From: an uncultured Erythrobacter sp.
GTDB taxonomy: Bacteria; Pseudomonadota; Alphaproteobacteria; Sphingomonadales; Sphingomonadaceae
Assembly: GCA_913055155.1 (NCBI GenBank)
Contig: CAJXJR010000002.1
Coordinates: forward strand, 188,501 to 252,500
Length of the DNA stretch: 64,000 bases
Direction: 5' to 3'
Shown: one piece after another, positions 9,226-18,878 of the stretch
Position numbering within the stretch: the first letter of the stretch is position 1
Layout: the number at the start of each line of letters is the position of its first letter
The notes under the pieces: model-generated
What the model was told of the DNA's origin: nothing
Database searches by the model: none
The model's input: the letters and a program-made list of their open reading frames with translations, nothing else
Position numbers and translations under genes: made by a program

Positions 9226-10500
9226 TTAGCGAGGCGTGAGCGGCGTGTTCGCAACCTGCTCGAAATAGCTCGCCACCACGTCGTCCAGTTCCGCACCGGG
9301 CGGATAGTGGCTCAGCTTCACGATCACCGTGCGGCTTTGCGGGTGGACATATATGTATTGCCCGGCCAGTCCGATGGCGGAAAAGGCGCCGGGCTCGTTG
9401 CCCAGCTGCCAGGTCTGGAAGCCGTATCCGGGGCGCGGGCTGTCCGGGTCGAGCGGGCGCATGGCTGTCATCGCAGCAACCCAGCCTTCGGGCAGCACGC
9501 GCGTGCCCTGCATCATTCCGTCGTCCAGCATTAGCTGCCCCAACCGCGCGAAATCACGCAGCGTCGCGTTGAAGCCCATGCCCGCCAGAGACCGCCCGAC
9601 ACCTGGCGGTCCGTCCGCCAGCCAGAAGGCGTTGCGTTCCGCACCGATGGGTTGCCACAGCCGCTCGCTGGTCAGCCGCGCCAGCGGCACGCCGGTGGCA
9701 TTCTCCAGCACGCGGCCCAGCACGGCGGTGTCGAGCGTGGCGTAGTTGAAGCTTTCGCCCGGCGCCTCCCTGCGGCCCACCGCCATGCCGAAATCGGCAA
9801 AGCGCGCACGGTTGAGGACGATGGCGGTATCATGGATGCAGGCGGCAAGACTGGGGTTTGCGCCGAAATCGTAGCGTTCGACGATATCGACGCCAGAGCG
9901 CATTTCCAGCAGGTTGCGGATCGTCACTCCGTCATAGCCGCCGCCTGCCAGCGCTGGCCAGTAGCGCGTGGCCGGGTCGTCCAGCGATTCGATCTCGCCG
10001 CGTGCCAGTGCCTGCCCGACCAGCATGGCCACGATCGTCTTCGACATGGAAAAGCCAATATGGCGCTCCTCGGGATCGAAGCGATTGCGGTAGTCCTCGA
10101 ACACGATCTGCCCGTCGCGCAGCACCAGCAGGGCATCGGTATGGGTGGTCAGGGCGAAGGCCTGGTAGTCGCCAGGCATGGTGAAGCCGGCAGCCTCTGC
10201 CCAGGCACGCGGCTGCTCTGCTGCCGCAACGCGGCGATTGGCAAAGACCTCGCTCGCCTCTCGAAAGGTGAAGGAGTTCACCTCCGGATTGAGAAGCTGT
10301 CGTCGCATGGCGATCGTCGCGGGCGAAGGCTCGCGATAGGCAAGGTCCGGGCCCGTGGGTGCCGGGTCCAGTTGAGCCAGCCCCCGGCATCCCTCGGCCA
10401 CGTCCCATGCGCGCCAGGGCTCCGGCGCGCCCTCGTCCTGTGCCAATGTGGGGGCCGAAACCCCCAGCACGCCCAGCGCTGCAAGCGCGGCGCGGATCAT
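9226..10500 (-). CDS. Periplasmic serine hydrolase, class C beta-lactamase fold
   Basis: A 424-residue serine hydrolase of the beta-lactamase/esterase family (Pfam Beta-lactamase, family VIII-like esterases and 6-aminohexanoate-dimer hydrolases). A signal peptide (MIRAALAALGVLGVSAPTLAQ) sends it to the periplasm. The SxxK catalytic motif is GFSMSKTI near residue 155; a Y-A-T motif near residue 245 and GLAGQYIYV near residue 390 fit the other active-site blocks. Its ATG overlaps the stop of the upstream dioxygenase gene (ATGA), so the two are translationally coupled. A likely role is hydrolysis of an ester or amide of an aromatic compound before uptake; the substrate cannot be told from sequence. 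Confidence 0.85.
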   Translation of the reverse strand: MIRAALAALGVLGVSAPTLAQDEGAPEPWRAWDVAEGCRGLAQLDPAPTGPDLAYREPSPATIAMRRQLLNPEVNSFTFREASEVFANRRVAAAEQPRAWAEAAGFTMPGDYQAFALTTHTDALLVLRDGQIVFEDYRNRFDPEERHIGFSMSKTIVAMLVGQALARGEIESLDDPATRYWPALAGGGYDGVTIRNLLEMRSGVDIVERYDFGANPSLAACIHDTAIVLNRARFADFGMAVGRREAPGESFNYATLDTAVLGRVLENATGVPLARLTSERLWQPIGAERNAFWLADGPPGVGRSLAGMGFNATLRDFARLGQLMLDDGMMQGTRVLPEGWVAAMTAMRPLDPDSPRPGYGFQTWQLGNEPGAFSAIGLAGQYIYVHPQSRTVIVKLSHYPPGAELDDVVASYFEQVANTPLTPR

Positions 10501-11978
10501 GCCGGCTCGGCCACTTTCAGCCCGATATCCTCGCTGCGGGCAAAGTTGCCGTGCAGGCCGAAGCGCAGGCGGATGGGGATGTGGACGGTGGCCACCGGCC
10601 CTTTCTCGATATCCAGCGCATCGAAGATCAACAGGTCGGTGTTCCTGTTTTCAAGCCGGTTGCACAGCATCACAATCCAGCCGTCGCCTTCGGGCGCATC
10701 GGGTGTGCGCGGAATGAAGCAGGGTTCCTGCAGGCTTGAAACCGGGCCACACCACCAGTGCTTTTCGTCGCCGGTTTCGAGGTCTTTCAGGAACAGGCAG
10801 TTCATCAGGAACCCGCCGGCGCTGCCGCCTTTCAGTTCGCAGGGGCGGCTCATGTCCATTTCCAGACCCCAGGTGTAGCGGTTCTTCATGCCGGTGAAGC
10901 GATCGTCGATGCGCGGGAACTCGGATGCCGTCTCGGTCAGCGGCACGATTTCTTCGAACTCGTCGGTGTTGCTGGCCAAGTCCACGGTCCAGCGGGTGAG
11001 CTTGCTCATCGCCTGTGCCGGGTTGAAATCGGCACCGTGCACGTCGGGGAAGAAGGGGAACATGTTGTTCTCCGCTTCGGGCACCACGAAGTGCACCTTG
11101 CTGCCGTCTTGCCAGGCATTGACCACGTGGCTGGCAAAGCAGTTGTCGCGCTTGAACCAGCGGATGTCTTCCTGCTTCAGGTCATCCCGGCGCGGGATGA
11201 TGCCGAGGTATACGGGCTTGGTGGTGTCGAAGCCGAAGTGGGGCAGGCCCTTCTCCAGCCGTTCCCAGCTGCCGATCGATGGCACGACGTGCAGCACGAG
11301 GTAATCGGGCGTAATCGCGAAGTCGTGCATCATGCAGTAATAGGGGGTCTTGAACCACACTTCACGCACCAGCTCGTTGTCCGGGCTGATCTCCACCAGC
11401 GCGCAATCGTCGCTGCAGATGCCGCTGGCGGCGTAGCACAGCGCCACCATGTTGCCGGTCGCGGGATCGATCTTGGGGTGGGCGGTGAAGGTCTCGCTCT
11501 TCATCTTGCCGCCCCAGGTTTCGACCTTCTCGCGCTCCATCGTGACAGGGTCCATCACCAGCGAGGGGCTGTCTTCCTTCATCGCCCAAAGCTTGCCCGC
11601 GAAGACCCAGGCGTTGGTGTTGCCCGTTGCGCGGTAGGTGCCCTTGGTAGCGGGATCGTCCGTCAGCGGATTGCGATAGTGGCCCCACAGCGCGCGGCCC
11701 GCCTCGTTCTCCATCAACCAGCGATCGGTCTTGGCCCAGCGCTGGCGGAAATCGACCTGGCCATCATGGATGTGGAAGCGCGAGATCATCCCGTCGCCGT
11801 CGAAGGCAATCGAATCACCTAGCATCGGCGGGAACTGCGGATCGGGCTGCACGCGGAAGAATGCGCCGTCGATCTCTTTCGGGATCTCGCCCTCGTAGGC
11901 AAGGTCCTTGATATCTGCTTCAACGCGACTGGGGGTATTGAAGCCGGTGAAGGTGGGGGTGTCGGGAAATTGCGCCAT
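10497..11978 (-). CDS. Lignostilbene-alpha,beta-dioxygenase (carotenoid oxygenase family)
   Basis: A 493-residue non-haem iron dioxygenase that cleaves the central double bond of hydroxylated stilbenes with O2 to two aromatic aldehydes, for example lignostilbene to vanillin. ATG at 11978 has AAGGAGAGG upstream. The four iron-binding histidines are H167 (TAHPKID), H218 (MMHDFAIT), H284 (FASHVVNAW) and H476 (FGLHGNF). Residues F59, Y101 and K134 match, at the same numbers as I recall them, the pocket residues that hold the substrate 4-hydroxyl in LsdA and NOV1. This argues for a 4-hydroxystilbene substrate rather than a carotenoid. It heads the operon with the serine hydrolase and DUF3237 genes and is divergent from marR, its likely regulator. 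Symbol left empty because several isozymes exist. Confidence 0.92.
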   Translation of the reverse strand: MAQFPDTPTFTGFNTPSRVEADIKDLAYEGEIPKEIDGAFFRVQPDPQFPPMLGDSIAFDGDGMISRFHIHDGQVDFRQRWAKTDRWLMENEAGRALWGHYRNPLTDDPATKGTYRATGNTNAWVFAGKLWAMKEDSPSLVMDPVTMEREKVETWGGKMKSETFTAHPKIDPATGNMVALCYAASGICSDDCALVEISPDNELVREVWFKTPYYCMMHDFAITPDYLVLHVVPSIGSWERLEKGLPHFGFDTTKPVYLGIIPRRDDLKQEDIRWFKRDNCFASHVVNAWQDGSKVHFVVPEAENNMFPFFPDVHGADFNPAQAMSKLTRWTVDLASNTDEFEEIVPLTETASEFPRIDDRFTGMKNRYTWGLEMDMSRPCELKGGSAGGFLMNCLFLKDLETGDEKHWWCGPVSSLQEPCFIPRTPDAPEGDGWIVMLCNRLENRNTDLLIFDALDIEKGPVATVHIPIRLRFGLHGNFARSEDIGLKVAEPA

Positions 11979-11990
11979 CTTTGTCCTCTC

Positions 11991-12029
11991 CTTGCGGAAG
12001 ATTGTATGCTTTACTAACAAAACCGCAAG
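11991..12029. promoter_or_regulatory. Inverted repeat in the dioxygenase/marR divergent promoter
   Basis: The 69-bp gap between the divergent starts of the dioxygenase and marR holds perfect 7-bp arms CTTGCGG (11991-11997) and CCGCAAG (12023-12029) flanking an A+T-rich core. It is a candidate operator for the MarR protein controlling both directions. The inference rests on position and symmetry only. Confidence 0.4.
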
Positions 12030-12047
12030 ACAGACGAGAGCAGGACT

Positions 12048-12521
12048 TTGGCCCAAGCCGCATTGACCGAAAGCAAAACCGACGCGAACGAGGGTGGCGA
12101 TCCCGAATTCGGCCAGCTCGACGGCATCGTGGGCTTCCACATCCGCCTGGCGCATGGCGCCGTCTATCGCCATTTTACCGAGACATTCTCGGAGCTTGGC
12201 TTGACGCAAAAGCAGGTCAGCGTGCTGTGGCTCGTGGGCGAGAACCCCGGCGTCTCGCAAATCGAGCTGGGCAGCCGCCTGCGGATGGACCGGGCCACCA
12301 CCATGACCATCGTCAACCGCCTGCAGGAGCGCGGCTACCTGCGGCGCGAGAAGAGCAGCAGCGATGGGCGCAAGCAGGCGCTCCACCTAACCGCAGACGG
12401 CGAAGCGGCGCTAGAACAGGCCAAAAGCTGTATTGCCGAGCACGAAGCATGGCTAAAAAGCCGCTTCACACCACAAGAAGTCGAAAAACTGGTGGAAATG
12501 CTCGAGAGAATCCACGAATAG
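12048..12521 (+). CDS. MarR family transcriptional regulator
   Basis: A 157-residue winged-helix regulator. The start is TTG at 12048 with GAGCAGGA upstream. The MarR core spans about residues 40-140: LTQKQVSVLWLV, then the recognition helix region RMDRATTMTIVNRLQERGYL and the wing RREKSSSDGRKQALHLT. Members bind small aromatic ligands and release DNA. Its place divergent from the lignostilbene dioxygenase and upstream of an aromatic-acid transporter suggests that it senses a phenolic compound and controls both transcription units, including itself. Confidence 0.92.
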   Translation: MAQAALTESKTDANEGGDPEFGQLDGIVGFHIRLAHGAVYRHFTETFSELGLTQKQVSVLWLVGENPGVSQIELGSRLRMDRATTMTIVNRLQERGYLRREKSSSDGRKQALHLTADGEAALEQAKSCIAEHEAWLKSRFTPQEVEKLVEMLERIHE

Positions 12522-12551
12522 GGACCCTTCAGGGAGAAGGACAAAGTCAAT

Positions 12552-13925
12552 ATGGCCGGACCGACAAGCGGGGGCGCGAACCCCATCAATGTGATCAACG
12601 ACGGTGCCATGAACTGGCGCCAGTGGGCGGTAGTGGTGCTGATGGTGCTGCTGAACGCGCTCGACGGGTTCGACGTGCTTTCCAGCGCCTTTGCCGCGCC
12701 GGGTATTACGGCGGACTGGGGCATCCCGCGTAGCGAACTGGGCATCGTCCTTTCGGCAGAACTGGTAGGCATGGGCTTTGGCTCGGTGCTGCTGGGCGGC
12801 GCGGCGGACAAGTTCGGTCGCAAGAACACCATGATCGCCTGCCTCGTCTTGATGGCCATCGGTATGTGGATGGCCGGCCATGCCAATGGCGTAGGCGACA
12901 TGTTCGTATATCGCTTCATCACCGGAATCGGCATCGGCGGCATGCTGGCCGCCACCAACGCCGTTACGGCCGAAAGCACAAACAACAAGTGGCGCAAGGC
13001 CGCCATCGCGGTCTACGTCGCGGGCTATCCGTTGGGCGCGATCCTGGGCGGCATTGCCGCTTCAGAATGGCTGCTGGACACCTATGGCTGGCGCGGCGTG
13101 TTCGATTTCGGCGCTATCGTCACCGCGGCGCTGATCCCGGTTGTGTTCCTGGTGGTGCCGGAAACTGCTGCCTACCAGGCCGCCAAGAACAACCTTGCAG
13201 GCGTCAACAGGACGCTGCACGCCTTCGGCAAGCCGCCGATCGAGAACCTGCCTGCGGTGGATACCTCGGCAGCCAAGCCGAAGGTGACCGACATCCTGTC
13301 GAACCCGAAGCTGCGTCCGGTCACCCTGCTGCTGGCCTTCGGCTACATGTTCCACACCGTCACCTTCTACTACATCCTGAAATTCGCGGTGCAGATCGTG
13401 GCCGACTACCCGCCGGGCTACCCGCCCAGCGATGCCGCCACCGTGCTTACCTGGGCCAATGTCGGCGGCTTCTTCGGCAGCGCGCTTTTCGGCTTCGTGA
13501 TGGCGCGCCTGGGCATCAAGTGGCCGACCGCGCTGATGTTGCTGATCGGCTCTGTCGCAGTCATCAGCTTTGGCCTTGGCCGCGATACGCTGGATGGCTG
13601 GCAGTGGGCCACCATCCTCACCGGCTTCTTCACCAATGCCGCGATCAGCGGATACTATGCCGCCTTTGCGCGCGGCTTCCCCGCCTATGCCCGCGCCACC
13701 GGCACCGGCTTCGTGCTGGGGGTCGGTCGCCTTGGCGCGGCAGGCAGCCCGCTGATTGCCGGCGCGCTGTTTGCCTTGCTGGGCAACGATGAACTGCTGG
13801 TGGTTTCCACCATCATGGCCATGGGTTCGGTGATCTCGCTGATCCTGTTCCTGATGCTGCCCGAACGCGAAGGCGACGAACTGGTAGGCGCAGCAGACCT
13901 GCCCGCCGGTACGCCGCTCGACTGA
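12552..13925 (+). CDS. MFS transporter, aromatic acid:H+ symporter family
   Basis: A 457-residue inner-membrane permease with about 12 hydrophobic segments. The DGFD motif (38-41) in the first membrane helix and GAADKFGRK in the loop between helices 2 and 3 are signatures of the aromatic acid:H+ symporter (AAHS) family (PcaK, BenK, VanK types). A GGGAGAAGG ribosome-binding site precedes ATG at 12552, 30 bp after marR. It probably imports an aromatic acid related to stilbene cleavage products such as vanillate or 4-hydroxybenzoate; the exact substrate is not readable. frmA follows after 19 bp. Confidence 0.9.
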   Translation: MAGPTSGGANPINVINDGAMNWRQWAVVVLMVLLNALDGFDVLSSAFAAPGITADWGIPRSELGIVLSAELVGMGFGSVLLGGAADKFGRKNTMIACLVLMAIGMWMAGHANGVGDMFVYRFITGIGIGGMLAATNAVTAESTNNKWRKAAIAVYVAGYPLGAILGGIAASEWLLDTYGWRGVFDFGAIVTAALIPVVFLVVPETAAYQAAKNNLAGVNRTLHAFGKPPIENLPAVDTSAAKPKVTDILSNPKLRPVTLLLAFGYMFHTVTFYYILKFAVQIVADYPPGYPPSDAATVLTWANVGGFFGSALFGFVMARLGIKWPTALMLLIGSVAVISFGLGRDTLDGWQWATILTGFFTNAAISGYYAAFARGFPAYARATGTGFVLGVGRLGAAGSPLIAGALFALLGNDELLVVSTIMAMGSVISLILFLMLPEREGDELVGAADLPAGTPLD

Positions 13926-13944
13926 TATCTAGGAGAATCCTGAC

Positions 13945-15057
<1,113 letters not shown>

Positions 15058-15182
15058 GGTCCACCCCGCCAGGACCAAATTCATTCTTTCACATTGCTGA
15101 AAATTTCGGCTATGTGATGAAACCAAGAGAATCGCGCTCGGCGAGAGGTTGTCGTGCGCCCCATACGAGAGGACCAGATCGC

Positions 15183-15566
15183 ATGTTCAATCACGTGTTT
15201 GTCGGCACCAACGACATCGAAGCCAGCCGCAAGTTCTACGATGCCACGATGAAGGTTCTGGGCTTTGAAGGCCACCCGCTGCCGCACGGCACGGTCTACC
15301 CCAGCGAGAACGGTTCGTTCATCACCGCCAAGCCCGCCGACGGCGAAGCGGCGACCTGCATGAACGGCTTCACTTTCGGCTTCAAGGCGGCCGACTATGC
15401 CACGGTCGACGCCTGGTACGAGGCCGGCCTTGCCAACGGCGGCACCGACGAAGGCGCGCCGGGCTTCCGTCCCAGCTCGCCGGGCAACATGTACGGTGCC
15501 TACCTGCGCGACCCGGACGGCCACAAGATCTGCGCCTACACGCCCAACGTGGGCCCCAAGGAGTAA
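15183..15566 (+). CDS. VOC (glyoxalase/bleomycin-resistance fold) protein
   Basis: A 127-residue vicinal-oxygen-chelate protein: FNHVFVGTNDIEASRKFYDA at the N-terminus and GAYLRDPDGHKICAY at the C-terminus are the paired beta-alpha-beta-beta-beta signatures. GAGAGGA lies upstream of ATG at 15183. Cytoplasmic. VOC proteins of this size are glutathione- or metal-dependent isomerases, lyases or transferases. Its place between frmA and fghA suggests a glutathione-adduct or alpha-dicarbonyl substrate, but the reaction is unknown. The next gene is a paralogue. Confidence 0.88.
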   Translation: MFNHVFVGTNDIEASRKFYDATMKVLGFEGHPLPHGTVYPSENGSFITAKPADGEAATCMNGFTFGFKAADYATVDAWYEAGLANGGTDEGAPGFRPSSPGNMYGAYLRDPDGHKICAYTPNVGPKE

Positions 15567-15661
15567 GCATAAGCGGCCATTTTCCCGCCCGGACCGGCCA
15601 GGCCGGTCCGGCGGGGAACCGACGGCCTGCTGCTACCGTATATCCGGGGGAGACAGCGACA

Positions 15662-16051
15662 ATGTACAGTCACATGATGGTCGGCTCGAACGACCTCGAA
15701 AAGTCCCGGACGTTCTACGATGCGGTGTTCACCGCGATCGGCGGGCGCAAGGGCTCGATGGATCCAAAGGGGCGGCTGATATACGCGCACAAGGATTCGC
15801 TGTTCCTGGTCACCAAGCCGATCAATGGCGAACCGGCCTGCGTCTCCAACGGCGGCACCATCGGCTTTGCCATGGACAGCCCCGAACAGGCCGATGCCTG
15901 GCACGCAGCAGGCGTGGCCGCGGGCGGCACGCCAATCGAAGACCCGCCCGGCCCGCGAGTGTCGAACGGGCGCAAGCTTTACCTGGCCTACCTGCGTGAT
16001 CCCGATGGCCACAAGCTGTGCGCCCTGCACATGCTGGGCGCGGAAGGATGA
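15662..16051 (+). CDS. VOC family protein, second copy
   Basis: A 129-residue VOC protein related to the preceding one (MYSHMMVGSNDLEKSRTFYDA; YLAYLRDPDGHKLCALH). A GGGGGAG site precedes ATG at 15662. The stop lies just upstream of the preferred start of fghA, so it is co-transcribed with the formaldehyde genes. Proteins of this subgroup have been annotated loosely as lactoylglutathione lyases; whether it acts on S-hydroxymethyl- or S-formyl-glutathione or another aldehyde adduct cannot be told. It shares the YLRDPDGHK core with its neighbour but differs in the middle, so a recent tandem duplication is unlikely. Confidence 0.88.
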   Translation: MYSHMMVGSNDLEKSRTFYDAVFTAIGGRKGSMDPKGRLIYAHKDSLFLVTKPINGEPACVSNGGTIGFAMDSPEQADAWHAAGVAAGGTPIEDPPGPRVSNGRKLYLAYLRDPDGHKLCALHMLGAEG

Positions 16052-16053
16052 AC

Positions 16054-16887
16054 ATGGAAACAGTCAGCGAAACCAAGTGCTTCGGGGGCAATCAGGGCGT
16101 CTACACCCACGATAGCGAGGCGACCGGCACGCCGATGACCTTCCAGGTTTTCGTGCCCGAGCACACGCCCGGCGACAAGCTGCCGGTGCTGTGGTGGCTT
16201 TCCGGCCTGACCTGCACGCACGAAAACGCGATGACCAAGTGTCACTACCACCAGGCCTGTGCCGAACACGGCATTATCCTGGTCGGCCCGGACACCTCCC
16301 CGCGCGGAGAAGGCGTGCCCGACGACGAGGCCTACGATTTCGGCCAGGGCGCCGGGTTCTACGTCAATGCCACGCAGGACCCATGGGCAAAGCACTTCCA
16401 CATGCGCCGCTATGTGGAAGAGGAACTGCCTGCGATGGTGGCGGAGAATTTCCCGGTCGACATGGATCGCCAGGCAATCTCGGGCCACTCGATGGGCGGC
16501 CACGGCGCGCTGACCGTGTCCTTGCGCAATCCCGGTCGTTTCCGCTCGACCAGTGCCTTCTCCCCGATCGTCAGCCCGCTCAACTGCCCGTGGGGCGAAA
16601 AGGCGCTGACAGGCTATATCGGCGACGACAAGGACGCATGGCGCGAATACGATGCCTGCGCCCTGATCGAAGACGGCGCCCGGCTGGGTAACCTGTTGGT
16701 GGACCAGGGCCGGGCCGACAATTTCCTCGACGAACAGCTGAAGACGTGGCTGCTGGAAGAGGCCGTACGCAAGGCGGGCATGGATGCGACGATCCGCATG
16801 CAGGAAGGCTACGACCATTCCTACTTCTTCGTCTCCACCTTCATCGCCGACCATATCAAATGGCACGCAGAAAGGCTCAAGGCATGA
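16054..16887 (+). CDS. fghA: S-formylglutathione hydrolase
   Basis: A 277-residue alpha/beta-hydrolase (esterase D family) that hydrolyses S-formylglutathione to formate and glutathione. The nucleophile is S146 in GHSMGGHGAL, with the acid probably in VDQGRADNF and the base in GYDHSYFF. ATG at 16054 is preferred since GGAAGG lies 6 bases upstream; ATG at 16048 in the same frame is too close to that site. It follows the second VOC gene directly and its stop overlaps fdsG (ATGA), so formate made here is passed to the formate dehydrogenase from the same transcript. Confidence 0.95.
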   Translation: METVSETKCFGGNQGVYTHDSEATGTPMTFQVFVPEHTPGDKLPVLWWLSGLTCTHENAMTKCHYHQACAEHGIILVGPDTSPRGEGVPDDEAYDFGQGAGFYVNATQDPWAKHFHMRRYVEEELPAMVAENFPVDMDRQAISGHSMGGHGALTVSLRNPGRFRSTSAFSPIVSPLNCPWGEKALTGYIGDDKDAWREYDACALIEDGARLGNLLVDQGRADNFLDEQLKTWLLEEAVRKAGMDATIRMQEGYDHSYFFVSTFIADHIKWHAERLKA

Positions 16888-17312
16888 GCGACAAGAGCGA
16901 AATCCTGGGCGAGATCATCGCCCGCCACCACCATCGCGAGGGGCCGCTACTGCCGATCCTCAACGACGTGCAGGCCGAACTCGGCTGTGTCGATGCGGAA
17001 AGCGAAGCGCTGATCGCCAAGGGCCTGAACCTTTCCCGCGCCGACGTGCACGGCGTGGTCAGCTTCTACCATGACTACAAGACCGAGGCCGACGCCCGCC
17101 CGGTAGTGCAGGTGTGCCGCGCAGAGGCGTGCAAGGCGCGCGGCGTGGAAGCCATCATCGATAACGCCACCAGGGCTGCCGGAGAGCGCGTGAAGATCGA
17201 GACGGTCTATTGCCTCGGCCTGTGCAGCGCCGGGCCTGCCGCGCGCACGGGTGACGACCTGCATATCCGCCTCGACGCCGAAGGCATCACCAAGCTGGTA
17301 GAAGACGCATGA
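16884..17312 (+). CDS. fdsG: NAD-dependent formate dehydrogenase, gamma subunit
   Basis: A 142-residue NuoE-like subunit carrying one [2Fe-2S] cluster. The four cysteines are seen as VCRAEAC and YCLGLC. The helical N-terminal part (ILGEIIARHHHREGPLLPIL) matches the NuoE/FdsG thioredoxin-like family. It passes electrons between the FMN and the Fe-S chain of the soluble molybdenum formate dehydrogenase FdsABG. The start overlaps the fghA stop, and its own stop overlaps the fdsB start, both by ATGA. Confidence 0.93.
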   Translation: MSDKSEILGEIIARHHHREGPLLPILNDVQAELGCVDAESEALIAKGLNLSRADVHGVVSFYHDYKTEADARPVVQVCRAEACKARGVEAIIDNATRAAGERVKIETVYCLGLCSAGPAARTGDDLHIRLDAEGITKLVEDA

Positions 17313-18868
17313 CCAAGGTTCGCATTTCCGACGACGCCCTTGCCCGCGCAGGCGGGGCAGACAAGCTGGCCGCAGCCTTCGAAGCCAAGGGCTGCGAGGT
17401 GCAGCGCACCTCCAGCTGGGGCATGCAGTGGCTGGAACCGCTGGTGGAGATCGATGGCAAGGGCTTCGGCCCCGCGACGCTGACCGACGTCGACGCCATC
17501 CTCGATGGCACCAGCGACAAGGCCATCGGCCTGATCGAGGAGCACCCCTTCATCGCCGGGCAGACGCGCTTTACCTTTGCGCGCGCGGGCAAGACCCGTC
17601 CGCTGAGCCTGGAAGACTACGAAGCTACCGGCGGCTGGGCGGGCCTGAAGCGCGCCCGCCAGATCGGCAGCGAAGCAATTGTCGAAGAAGTGAAGGAATC
17701 CGGCCTGCGCGGTCGCGGCGGCGCGGGCTTCCCCACCGGGATCAAGTGGGACACCGTGCGCAAGGCGGAAGCCGACCAGAAGTACATCGTGTGCAACGCC
17801 GACGAAGGCGACAGCGGCACCTTTGCCGACCGCATGGTGATGGAAGGCGATCCCTTCCAGCTGATCGAAGGCATGGCCATCGCCGGCGAAGCCGTGGGGG
17901 CGACACGCGGCTATGTCTACCTGCGCAGCGAATACCCTGATGCCATCCGCAAGATGAACGCGGCGATCGAGCTGTGCGCGGATATCATCGCACCGTTCGT
18001 GTGCGAAGTGCGCGTGGGGGCGGGCGCCTATGTCTGCGGCGAGGAAACCAGCCTGCTGAACAGCCTCGAAGGCAAGCGCGGCGAAGTGCGCGCGAAGCCG
18101 CCGTTGCCCGCTCTGGAAGGCTTCCTTGGCAAGCCGACGGTCGTCAACAACGTGCTGAGCCTTGCTGCTGTCCCGCACATCCTCACGGAAGGCGGCGCTG
18201 CGGCATACAAGGATGTGGGCTTCGGGCGTTCGCGCGGCACCATGCCGATCCAGCTGGCCGGTAACATCAAGCACGGCGGCCTGTACGAGATCGGCTTTGG
18301 CGTGACGCTGGGCGACCTCGTGAACACGATCGGCGGCGGCACGGCATCGGGCCGTCCGGTAAAGGCGGTGCAGGTGGGTGGCCCGCTGGGCGCCTATATC
18401 CACCCCGACCAGTTTGACATCGTGTTCGACTATGAGACCTTTACCGAGGCCGACGCGCTGATCGGCCATGCGGGCGTGACCGTGTTCGACGACACGGCGG
18501 ATATGCTGGGCATGGCGCGCTTCGCGATGGAATTCTGCGCGGCGGAAAGCTGCGGCAAGTGCACGCCATGCCGCATCGGCGCAGTGCGCGGAGTGGAAAT
18601 CCTCGACCGGATCAAGGCCGGCGGTCGCAAGCGCGACCGGCTGGAACTGATGCCGCAGATGCATAACACGCAGAAGGACCAGGGCCGCGATGCAGGCGAC
18701 GAGATCGGCCTGCTGACAGACCTGTGCGAGACGATGAAGTTCGGCTCGCTCTGCGCGCTGGGCGGCTTCACACCCTACCCGGTGATGAGCGCGCTCAAGC
18801 ACTGGCCGGAAGACTTCACCCGCAACCCCGAACTGGTCGAGAAGGCCATGTCGGAGCCTGCCGAATGA
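17309..18868 (+). CDS. fdsB: NAD-dependent formate dehydrogenase, beta subunit
   Basis: A 519-residue NuoF-like flavoprotein that binds FMN and NAD+ and carries a [4Fe-4S] cluster. The N-terminal 120 residues form a NuoE-type thioredoxin-like domain; then come the glycine-rich FMN/NAD segments (GLRGRGGAGFPTG, NADEGDSGTFADR, GAGAYVCGEETSLLNSLEG). The cluster cysteines are C415, C418, C421 (ESCGKCTPCRIG) and C482 (SLCALGG). It reduces NAD+ with electrons from formate oxidised at FdsA. Length is usual for the family. Confidence 0.95.
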   Translation: MTKVRISDDALARAGGADKLAAAFEAKGCEVQRTSSWGMQWLEPLVEIDGKGFGPATLTDVDAILDGTSDKAIGLIEEHPFIAGQTRFTFARAGKTRPLSLEDYEATGGWAGLKRARQIGSEAIVEEVKESGLRGRGGAGFPTGIKWDTVRKAEADQKYIVCNADEGDSGTFADRMVMEGDPFQLIEGMAIAGEAVGATRGYVYLRSEYPDAIRKMNAAIELCADIIAPFVCEVRVGAGAYVCGEETSLLNSLEGKRGEVRAKPPLPALEGFLGKPTVVNNVLSLAAVPHILTEGGAAAYKDVGFGRSRGTMPIQLAGNIKHGGLYEIGFGVTLGDLVNTIGGGTASGRPVKAVQVGGPLGAYIHPDQFDIVFDYETFTEADALIGHAGVTVFDDTADMLGMARFAMEFCAAESCGKCTPCRIGAVRGVEILDRIKAGGRKRDRLELMPQMHNTQKDQGRDAGDEIGLLTDLCETMKFGSLCALGGFTPYPVMSALKHWPEDFTRNPELVEKAMSEPAE

Positions 18869-18878
18869 GGACTGGCTC

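Noticed and set aside
10758-11822. A 354-codon plus-strand frame opposite the dioxygenase
   Set aside because: It is the antisense of a clearly recognised gene with complete iron ligands.
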